The translations under genes and the position numbers were made by a program. From NCBI GenBank assembly GCA_048772705.1, contig JBLWGC010000230.1, positions 248,001 through 312,000 on the forward strand: a stretch of DNA of 64,000 nucleotides, read 5' to 3'. Shown here one piece after another: positions 25,201 through 31,952 of the stretch. Every line of letters starts with the position of its first letter. Position 1 is the first letter of the stretch. Source of the DNA: Leidyana gryllorum EB-2025a. Taxonomy: Eukaryota > Apicomplexa. The notes below the pieces were generated by a model. It was not told the DNA's origin. It saw nothing but the letters and a program-made list of their open reading frames with translations, and searched no databases.

Positions 25201-28200
25201 CCAATCGTAAGTGTTGATGATTGCATTTGGGATGTTCCTCTCCGTAGTTGTCCTGGAATTCTCCTTGGCTATGACACACACATTGCGTTCGTTGGCCTCC
25301 ACTGGGTCGGCGCTTCGCACCATTGACGGTACGAGTAGAACACCCAAGTTGATGCCGTTGTGCTTTAACGCAGTAATGAGGTCCCACACGTTCGGATACT
25401 CATAGTTCATGCACTCGTCATCCCAATCACTCCAGAGATGAGATCGAGTTTTCCATTCTTTCTCTGGATACAGTCCGCGATCAGTCACGGTAGTGGCTTC
25501 TCCTTCGAGATGTGGTTGGGCATCGGTAATGAGGAGAGCATATCGAGCTGTGGTGTGAGTAGGCTTGGTAGCGGGGACCTCGACTCGTCTCCACTCCACG
25601 TCAGGGGAGCGGGCGGTTCCCATCAACGCAACGTATTGACTTTCTGGCAAGTCACAACCTCCGTAACACAGAAGTTCCCTCATCTTCTTTGGTACTTCAG
25701 ACGAGTCTCCGGATAAGATGGGAACGTCCACTTGCCCACAATGGTCAACGGTGGTGCCCATATTAGGAATGGGTTTGTCTTTGAACGATACGAGACCCAC
25801 TTTGCTCCCTGGATGTGTGTCTTCCAGATAATCAATGAGTTTCTCCAACGACCGAGCGATATTGGCATTCGTTTCCTGAAGGCCAAGAGTGGTATCCAAG
25901 ACTATCATAAGATCAATAGGGCCATCGTCACACCCTTCTCGGGGATCAACATAGTCGCTGCTGCCGATGTCTGCGGGAGGGGTCGTTGACGGTGATACAT
26001 TTCCATTTCCACCTCCAGCTCCACCGTCGTCCTCAGTTGTCGTGCCGTCTCCGCCATCGGCCCCACTGTCTCCCTCACTAGTCGTGCCGTCTCCGCCATC
26101 GGCCCCACTGTCTTCTTCGTTAGTCGTGCCGTCTCCGTCGTCGGCCCCACTGTCTTCTTGGTTAGTCGTGCCGTCTCCGCCGTCGGCCCCACTGTCTTCT
26201 TCGTTAGTCGTGCCGTCTCCGCCATCGGCCCCACTGTCTTCTTCGTTAGTCGTGCCGTCTCCGCCGTCGGCCCCACTGTCTTCTTCGTTAGTCGTGCCGT
26301 CTCCGCCATCGGCCCCACTATCTTCTTCGTTAGTCGTGCCGTCTCCGCCGTCGGCCCCACTGTCTTCCTCATTAGTCGTGCCGTCTCCGCCGTCGGCCCC
26401 ACTGTCTTCTTCGTTAGTCGTGCCGTCTCCGCCATCTCCGCCAGAGCCACCATCATCAGTGGAGGGCTCATATGTGGACCACTCTGCAGTGAGCGTAGTA
26501 TCACTGCTGGAGTGGTCGGTTGTTGCTCGATCGGTGGTACTCAAGAGGGATGAAGAGCTCGTTTCTGGTGTTGGTACGTCGGTGGCGGTCAGGGTAGTTT
26601 CTTCGGTGGTGTCGGAGTCCAAGATTGATGATGAGGACGACAGATCTGTCGTCTCTGATGTAGTTTCAGAGGTATCCATTCCGGTAGTGCTACTCTCTTT
26701 CCCATCAGATGTGCTCGAGTCCGCTGTCGAGGAGGTCTCGAAAGGTGTCGTTGTGGTGTCGGCATCAGTGGTGGTGGTCTCCAGAGCAGTAGAGTGCGTG
26801 AGGGAGTGAGTGGTAGTCAGCTCGGTTGTGGTGGTTGGATCCTGAGTGGTGGTTGTAGGTTCAGTAGGTTCAGAAGGTTGGGAAAAGTTTGGTGTTGGCG
26901 TGCGATCCTCATTGCGGCAAAAGTCTGTGTGGGCTCGTTCTATGAATTCAGCGACTCTGGCCGTTCCTTCGGGACACTCCATGGTTTCACAGGTGAAGAG
27001 GTATAGCTGGTCTCCCTGTCCCAGCCAGCTCCGAAGTAGCCAATCGTAAGCTGCCACCGTGCTGGGGTCAACACGGGGTTCGAGTGGGGCTCTCATAAGA
27101 GCTGCTTGCATACATTCGTGAGATTGCCGGTCGCTGTAGCTCCTGCTCTCCATTTGCAAGCGTGCCTTACCCTGTTGGGGCACCACCAGAACTCCCAACT
27201 TGACACCATTGTGAAAGAGGGACTCTTGAACCTCAACCAATGATGGATACTCGTACTCGTGGCACTCGGCCTCTTCTCCACCCCAGATTAGACCATTCCG
27301 GTCTTTCCAGGTTTTGTCCTTGAACTGTTCCAGTTCTTTATTCTTGTGGGCGGTCGCAGAGAATTGATTGTTAGAGGGTCCGATATGCGGCTGGTCATCG
27401 GTGATGAGTAACATGTAGCGACCAGTAGTATGTTGGGGAGAAGTTGCGGGCACTTCCAAGCGGCGCCAGCCGACATCGGGATCACGAGCCGCTCTCAGCA
27501 TTGCCATGTATTGTGCCTCCCAACTGTCACAACCGCCAGAACACAATAGGCCATCCATCCGGTCCAAAACTTGACCGAAGTCAGCAGTCAGAGGAACATC
27601 GAGTTTGGTGCAGTAGTCTACCACAGTACCCATCTCAGGGACGGGTTTGTCCTGAAAACTGAGCATTCCGACTCGGCTACCGGGATGAAACTCGTCGAGG
27701 TAATCCATAAACGCGGCCAGAGACTCAATTAGGTTGTCCTTGACTTCTTGTAAGCCCATAGTGGCGTCTTGTAGAATCATGAGATCAATCGGGCCGCGCT
27801 CGCAATCGTCGTTGATATCGAATGGCAGTGACAGAGCTTTCTCGCGAAGATCGCGCTGAAAGGGGAGGGTGATGGGAGGTTGGGCGTGCGGTAGCCCAGT
27901 TGCAGTGGCATCTGGAACCGCGCGAGTAGCGTCGTCGAATAGAAGTGATTCGTGATTGAAAATGATTTGCTCATCGAAGCGGGTAGGCCGCTCAGCCTCT
28001 AATAGGGGCAAAGGCGGGCGTTTGATATCACTATTGAATTGTGACGGTATCCGATGCACTTCAAAATCGTCCGAGGAGCGAGCATTTGAGTCGGCAATAC
28101 CTGCATTGAGTCGCTCAGGGTGTCCTTCGGACGAGAAGTTGCAATAAACGGATTCCCAGTCTGTCAATAAATCTACCAGTGCGTCGCGACAATCAGCCCT

Positions 28201-28902
28201 GGAGCATCGCGCGAGAAGAGACATGGGGTCAAAGCCCATCCGTGTCAATAGGTGTCTCCAAGCGCGTTCAATGGATGCGTCTGCGTCACTGGAGAGCAGA
28301 ATAGCTGGAACAATACGTCCAGTATGTAGGGAAGAAGCAACCTGGGAAAGCTTCTCAAGGGTGTCATACTTTGTGCAGGGGTTCGAAAGTTTTCTAAGGG
28401 CGTTGTGATCATTGGGGTTCAATAGTAGGGAGTGGCCGCTCAGATCTGGCGCCGAACTTGTAATAAGAACAGTCAACCTGTTGTCCAGCTGCCAGCCCAC
28501 TCGATCATCCTGCGACCCCACAAGAGCCGTGAGATGACCAGTGTCTGGGCCACTCCCTCCACGGGTGCGAAGAGAAGTGTACGATCTTCGATGGAGAACA
28601 TCATTCCATGGAATCAGAGGTGTCTCCATCAGCATGCAGTCATCATTGCCAGAAGGTAATGTGTCGTTATGTTCTGATCGGAAGCCCAACAGGCCCAGCC
28701 GTGAGTGTGGGTGCCTTTCGACTAGATGAGCTCCAAAGTCAATAAGATCCCGCTCCATCGTCTCGAGTGTCCGCTCCATGCCAGCACTCAAATCTTGCAA
28801 TAACACAAGATCGACTGAAGCGCGGCATCCAATATCAGGAGCAATAAAGGGAGCCCCGTAGATTGGGCTCACTCCGAGCAAAGTTGGTAATATCAACTTC
28901 AT
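22204..28902 (-). CDS. Giant four-vWA integrin-beta-like surface protein, 2232 aa
   Basis: One uninterrupted exon of 6.7 kb in a region where other genes are intron-rich. Signal peptide MKLILPTLLGVSP; a divergent vWA1 (about residues 26-260); vWA2 (about 369-670); a Ser/Thr-rich stretch; ten 14-residue GGDGTTNEEDSGAD repeats (about 823-962); vWA3 (about 990-1280); about 28 TTETEETTSTLS-type 12-mers (about 1324-1660); vWA4 (about 1695-1985); three 26-residue CTDPVGTDPD repeats; a transmembrane helix (about 2180-2205); and a short acidic tail. vWA2-4 share CxxGPIDLxIxxDxTxGLQ, HPGSxVGxxSFxDKP, LITD/LVTD, WDxECxxYEYP and a terminal TPDFSQ tag, so the block duplicated as a unit. The first MIDAS loop reads DATMG, DTTLG, DITSG and, in vWA1, DLSAG; none is DxSxS. 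The repeats look O-glycosylated or acidic stalk-like. A cell-surface adhesin or coat protein is likely but inferred. Confidence 0.83.
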   Translation of the reverse strand: MKLILPTLLGVSPIYGAPFIAPDIGCRASVDLVLLQDLSAGMERTLETMERDLIDFGAHLVERHPHSRLGLLGFRSEHNDTLPSGNDDCMLMETPLIPWNDVLHRRSYTSLRTRGGSGPDTGHLTALVGSQDDRVGWQLDNRLTVLITSSAPDLSGHSLLLNPNDHNALRKLSNPCTKYDTLEKLSQVASSLHTGRIVPAILLSSDADASIERAWRHLLTRMGFDPMSLLARCSRADCRDALVDLLTDWESVYCNFSSEGHPERLNAGIADSNARSSDDFEVHRIPSQFNSDIKRPPLPLLEAERPTRFDEQIIFNHESLLFDDATRAVPDATATGLPHAQPPITLPFQRDLREKALSLPFDINDDCERGPIDLMILQDATMGLQEVKDNLIESLAAFMDYLDEFHPGSRVGMLSFQDKPVPEMGTVVDYCTKLDVPLTADFGQVLDRMDGLLCSGGCDSWEAQYMAMLRAARDPDVGWRRLEVPATSPQHTTGRYMLLITDDQPHIGPSNNQFSATAHKNKELEQFKDKTWKDRNGLIWGGEEAECHEYEYPSLVEVQESLFHNGVKLGVLVVPQQGKARLQMESRSYSDRQSHECMQAALMRAPLEPRVDPSTVAAYDWLLRSWLGQGDQLYLFTCETMECPEGTARVAEFIERAHTDFCRNEDRTPTPNFSQPSEPTEPTTTTQDPTTTTELTTTHSLTHSTALETTTTDADTTTTPFETSSTADSSTSDGKESSTTGMDTSETTSETTDLSSSSSILDSDTTEETTLTATDVPTPETSSSSLLSTTDRATTDHSSSDTTLTAEWSTYEPSTDDGGSGGDGGDGTTNEEDSGADGGDGTTNEEDSGADGGDGTTNEEDSGADGGDGTTNEEDSGADGGDGTTNEEDSGADGGDGTTNEEDSGADGGDGTTNQEDSGADDGDGTTNEEDSGADGGDGTTSEGDSGADGGDGTTTEDDGGAGGGNGNVSPSTTPPADIGSSDYVDPREGCDDGPIDLMIVLDTTLGLQETNANIARSLEKLIDYLEDTHPGSKVGLVSFKDKPIPNMGTTVDHCGQVDVPILSGDSSEVPKKMRELLCYGGCDLPESQYVALMGTARSPDVEWRRVEVPATKPTHTTARYALLITDAQPHLEGEATTVTDRGLYPEKEWKTRSHLWSDWDDECMNYEYPNVWDLITALKHNGINLGVLLVPSMVRSADPVEANERNVCVIAKENSRTTTERNIPNAIINTYDWLLRGGIGQEDPYLFLCPEDNCPESFHLMQNFIDRAHEAVCSSGTPTPDFSQPTELEVTTEPVVTTHHYTEKPALSQAGTTIHELPTTPATTEAEETTSTLSTTETEATTSPLTTNETEETTSALSTTETEATTSTLSTTETEETTSALSTTETEATTSTLSTTETEETTSTLSTTETGKTTSTLSTTETGETTSTLSTTETEATTSTLSTTETEETTSTLSTTETEETTSTLSTTETGETTSTLSTTETDETTSTLSTTETGETTSTLSTTETEETTSTLSTTETGETTSTLSTTETGETTSTLSTSETEETTSTLSTTETEETTSTLSTTETEETTSTLSTTETEETTSTLSTTETGKTTSTLSTTETGETTSTLSTTETEETTSTLSTTETEETTSTLSTTETDETMSPQSSTGSDETMSAVTTFDTEEGGTLTLDFSRSTEEEIVDPTTEEEVDISCTNGPIDLLIVQDITSGLQTTIHNVAASVEGLLHYIEETHPGSNVGLLSFQDKPVPNLGTTTDTCGDLTVPLTSQYSRLPDVMRSLASEGGCDMSEAQWVALMGAARDPGVNWRRVENKPTSPGHTTARYVILVTDSPPHQDGDAVLYTDYNVFPGKEWFARDRLWAGWDEECSTYEYPKITEVAESLLNNGINLGVLLVPVEPVPDRATYGSIVGDDQEVNACVVSRLNAVAEFGGRVDQRAADIYTSLLTDHLGQSRSQLMLCPEEYCPEATQLLRDFIDTAHESVCMTGTLTPDFSQDTEEETTSATTDPDGGSTQSDDDVCTDEGGCTDPVGTDPDAGGSTEPDLGCTDPGACTDPVGTDPDDGGSTEPDLGCTDPGACTDPVGTDPDDGGSTEPDLGCTDPGACTEPAGGDGDCTDPDGECSDSDEGGCTDEGSRTDPAGGDGGSTDSDGGDSTQTTDPDQASTTSTTYTGAYRTLIQTVIDEVDGSLAVILSSTLGAVAGVGLAGIGVAALSYSRWTGGDEFLDDEVLIENTE
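22594..22827 (-). repeat. 78-nt minisatellite, 3 copies (coding)
   Basis: Three near-identical 78-nt units start at 22594, 22672 and 22750 and encode CTDPVGTDPDxGG plus STEPDLGCTDPGA, adding four Cys-containing turns per unit before the membrane anchor. The unit is a multiple of three, so copy-number change keeps the frame. Confidence 0.85.
23925..24930 (-). repeat. 36-nt minisatellite, about 28 copies (coding Thr/Glu stalk)
   Basis: About 1 kb of tandem 36-nt units encodes 12-mers of the type TTETEETTSTLS, with E/G/D/K/A variation at two positions. The central copies are nearly identical at DNA level and the edge copies diverge (for example GSDETMSAV), typical of unequal exchange. It links vWA3 and vWA4. 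The opposite strand is open for long frames only because of the repeat. Confidence 0.9.
26014..26433 (-). repeat. 42-nt minisatellite, 10 copies (coding acidic Gly linker)
   Basis: Ten 42-nt units encode GGDGTTNEEDSGAD with small changes (NQED, SEGD, TEDD) towards the vWA3 side. The span is exactly 420 nt. It forms a flexible acidic linker ahead of vWA3. Confidence 0.9.
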
Positions 28903-29716
28903 CGTTCACTATACAGACGGCGAGCAGTCAATGCAAGTAGCTGGTTTGGACAGTGCACGAAAAACAACAAAATGGGAGGGTCAGCAGCTCTCCAGCAGTA
29001 TGTCTATTCCAGCAGCCTCTTAAATCACCTTATTGGCGATTTGCACACACACTTATATCGGCGTCTCCAGCCGCGTCCCACTCCTTCACGCCAATGCAAC
29101 CCGTCGCTCTCTCTATCTGTCAGCTCACTAGGGAGACCTCTCATCTAATCTCTGCTACAGTCCTTGTCGGTCTTTGCCAATGTTAACCAAGGCACCAAAG
29201 TTTGACTCGTGACGATTTTTGTGAATGTCGATCGGTTCATCACTGACTGCTGAACTCGTCAACAATAAATCTGCGCTGTGACGAGAATATATGAATCTTC
29301 GAATGAAGCACACTAAGGGGAGTAGAAGGAATCGCCAAAAAAGCAGTTGCTTCAGATAAGCCTCTCCTCAACAATATCAACAACGGCCCCGCCCCTCCCA
29401 GCGAGACAGAGAGGGCGGCAACAACCAGTCCTGCCTGTTATTCACAAGCTGCAACGGTGTGCCGGTGATAGTTCCAGAGATAATGAGATTTGAAGAGTGT
29501 TGTGTGCTTTCGACTGGTCGCCAATAACTTCTACGACCGAGCCAACTTGAGAGTCGAACAACGACTCAAAAAGACCGTTGGAAAGAAGAGTATGAGAGAA
29601 GCAGAGTGTACAGGAGAGTCAATAACAGAAGAAGAGTAAGTATAATGGTGCATTCGACGGCACACTTTGATAGATCGCGCGCTTTTCCGTACAGGAAGCA
29701 TTAGACTGCTCCAAAC
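28903..29716. other. 814-nt intergenic region between vWA genes
   Basis: Carries the promoter and leader of the 2232-aa gene and the 3' flank of the 400-aa gene. No conserved ORF, tRNA or tandem repeat was recognised. It is the longest gene-free stretch of the window. Confidence 0.6.
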
Positions 29717-30919
29717 TCAGATAGCGGGTTTCACGACAGCGCCGTTGCGGCCAATGGTAACAACCCACCACCAAGTGCCGTAACCCGGGAAGGTGGTGGC
29801 AGCTCTGTGCATTGGGCTCAGAGTAGTGACGTGGGTGTCGGCAACTGCTACGGTGTCTTTCTCGGCCTCGCCAGACAACTTTTCGACAGCTATCGGCAGG
29901 GCCTCAGCAACTGCCTCTTGATTACGGCCAATTGTGAACCACCAAATGGGGCTGGAGCCATATCGCGGGGCGTGGTAGAGCGGTTGAGTAGTGGTACTGT
30001 CAGCAACGGCGGGAACAGGCGCGTGCACGTGGGCACCTCTCACGGGGAACACCCACCACCAAGTATAAGAGCTGTCCGCCAGCAATGCCGGAGCATGGGT
30101 CGGCTGCTCCGTTTCTCTCTCAATCACGGCTTCTTGATTTACCAGAACCATCGCTGTCGAGGTTTCGGAAGCTCCATTGTCATGCAGAGCAGCAGAGTGC
30201 GCGGAAGCTTCTGCCTTTTGGACATAAGTCTCAATAGTTTGCACAAACTTGTGCGCAAATCGACTGCATTCACGCTCGCACTTGCCTTTCTGGATGACCG
30301 GAGCAGCATCATCTTGGTCCGGTTTCATCAGCAATACTGCAACACCGATATCCTTTTCGAGCAATTCAGATTTGACAAACTCTGGAGCCGGAGCGGGCAG
30401 CTGGTCGCAAGGAGCTTCCCATGCCGCCCAAGCGTCCTCTCCGCCGGCTGATACGAGCGGCGCATCGTTAGCAGCATTCGCGTCGGATGCCGGGAGATTG
30501 CTGGTAAGGGCCAATACCAATCGAGACCGATCTTTCTCTTGGCTCCACTGGATATTGCCGCGGTCGTAGGCTACACTCATAACAGCTTTGAAGTAATCAT
30601 CACTGTGCTTGTGCCCGCCGAAAGCCAATGAATGCTTCAAGCTTGCTTTATGTGTCTTCCAATGGGTCATCGGCGCCAAGGAGGCGCTGAGCTGTACGCA
30701 AGAGTCTTTCGAATCCGCGCCACTCATTCCGATAACGCCCAACTTCGAGTCGGGATGTACAGTATGTAAATAGTCAGCAATGTAAGGTATACTGGAGCTC
30801 ACGCCTTCCCAAACGGGCTCCATCACATTTGATGTATCCATGAGGAGTACAATGTCGAGCGGGACAGCTGCGACGGCAGAGGCGCCGATCGCGGACCAGA
30901 AAACTGGAGTGCGCATCAT
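29717..30919 (-). CDS. Secreted vWA-like protein with three Trp-rich C-terminal motifs, 400 aa
   Basis: Single exon; ATGATG at 30914-30919 gives a signal peptide (MMRTPVFWSAIGASAVAAV). A vWA-like domain spans about residues 20-250: PLDIVLLMDTSNVMEP, HPDSKLGVIGMSG, RLVLALTSN and KDIGVAVLLMKP, with a terminal CEREC. It is the most divergent vWA of the cluster. The last 130 residues carry three spaced motifs: YTWWWVFPVRGA, SPIWWFTIGRNQE and GTWWWVVTIGRNG. They are separated by about 50 residues of Ala/Val/Thr-rich sequence. No membrane helix was found apart from the signal peptide. The W-rich motif is not a family I know. It could be a short beta-hairpin used for membrane or glycan contact; that is speculation. 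Confidence 0.78.
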   Translation of the reverse strand: MMRTPVFWSAIGASAVAAVPLDIVLLMDTSNVMEPVWEGVSSSIPYIADYLHTVHPDSKLGVIGMSGADSKDSCVQLSASLAPMTHWKTHKASLKHSLAFGGHKHSDDYFKAVMSVAYDRGNIQWSQEKDRSRLVLALTSNLPASDANAANDAPLVSAGGEDAWAAWEAPCDQLPAPAPEFVKSELLEKDIGVAVLLMKPDQDDAAPVIQKGKCERECSRFAHKFVQTIETYVQKAEASAHSAALHDNGASETSTAMVLVNQEAVIERETEQPTHAPALLADSSYTWWWVFPVRGAHVHAPVPAVADSTTTQPLYHAPRYGSSPIWWFTIGRNQEAVAEALPIAVEKLSGEAEKDTVAVADTHVTTLSPMHRAATTFPGYGTWWWVVTIGRNGAVVKPAI

Positions 30920-31151
30920 CAATTGTCAGAAGTAGTAGATCCTTGCAGAAGTTGCAGAAGCGAGAGAAAAAGTACTCCGAAGAGTTGGTGGTGATTTATG
31001 TTCAGAGAGCATTGGACAGATCGCCGTCTCGCACACGTGTGCTCCCAATCAATCTGTGTCTCTTTTGATTCAACACAGGAAGATCGGATCTCTATTGAGA
31101 GTTTAATACCTAACTTACTCTCGTATAAGTTACTCCAGCCTAGCTAGCTAG

Positions 31152-31951
31152 CTAATTGCGTCGTCGTTTGGGTGTTGAGCCCCCACCTACTTTATCAAGG
31201 AACTTTTTCCTACCAACCACCCCGCCACCTCTATGTGACTGTTCCATTTGGTGCCTATCGGCGGCCTTCTCCCTGAATATACTCCAGTCAGCACGTGACT
31301 TCTTGATGGCCGTGATACTTTTAGGGTCTATGAGGCGCTCGGCGACTTCTGCCGCTACGGCATCAAAGCGGGTGGTCGCTTCGCTGGCAACTCGTTTCTC
31401 CTTGCCCGTGGCATCCACTTTGAGCACAAACTCGCGACCTGCATATCGTACCCGGCGCTCGCTCAATAGCCGTCCGGTACTGTCATCCACTGCATATAGA
31501 GAGCATTATGGGACATGTCACCTGCGGAGGTCCGCTTACGTTGTTTTAATGCTCGTTTGACAGCCTCGGCCGTGACTGTTGGACAGGACGGGTCGAGAGT
31601 GTCCGGCTGCTGTTGATGCCTGTTCAAGCCGTAGTCTGCAGTCGGTTCAGAGGTGATGCGTGATAGATGTCGATTTTTCTCGGTATCAAGATCCAAGCGA
31701 GCAGGTTCTCTCAACGGGGGCATGTGGGGATAGGTTGGATAGATTTCTATATCTTGCCTCCGTTTGGGGAGAGAGGATTCCCGTAGCTCTTTATATAGGT
31801 TGGCGGCCGAGACTGTAATGCCAGGCGCTAATGTTGGCCTCGACTTGCCATCTTCGGCTTCTGATTCGGATCCTGATGATGGAACAAAATCGATATCATT
31901 CTCTTCCTCCGACTCGTTGTTGAGGGGTATATCCAAGATAGTGTGGCTCAT
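31152..31951 (-). CDS. SWC5: BCNT-domain protein (SWC5/CFDP1-like)
   Basis: Subunit-type protein of the SWR1/SRCAP chromatin-remodelling complex that exchanges H2A.Z. Exon 1 (31540-31951) encodes an acidic N-terminus (NNESEEENDIDFVPSSGSES). A 50-nt intron (31490-31539) joins ALKQ to LDDSTGRLL in frame. The C-terminal BCNT-C domain is clear: ITAIKKSRADWSIFREK, then GGGVVGRKKFLDKV and a basic end TPKRRRN. The length (about 250 aa) is near the family norm. Its ATG lies one nucleotide after the formin stop codon on the same strand, so its 5' leader must overlap formin coding sequence. Confidence 0.85.
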
Positions 31952-31952
31952 T

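Noticed and set aside
22594-26433. Regular direct repeats resembling a CRISPR array
   Set aside because: Units are contiguous, coding and without unique spacers; the genome is eukaryotic.
25967-26809. Long plus-strand frames across the 42-nt repeat and Thr-rich region
   Set aside because: Antisense of the acidic repeat; no domain, no start context, and the minus strand carries a clear signal-peptide/vWA protein.
28903-29716. Possible tRNA or small RNA gene in the longest intergenic gap
   Set aside because: No A/B-box pair, cloverleaf or snRNA-like motif could be found by eye.
20306-30919. Naming the vWA proteins as true integrin beta subunits
   Set aside because: They lack the PSI, hybrid and EGF-like stalk domains and DxSxS MIDAS; only the vWA/beta-A-like head is similar.
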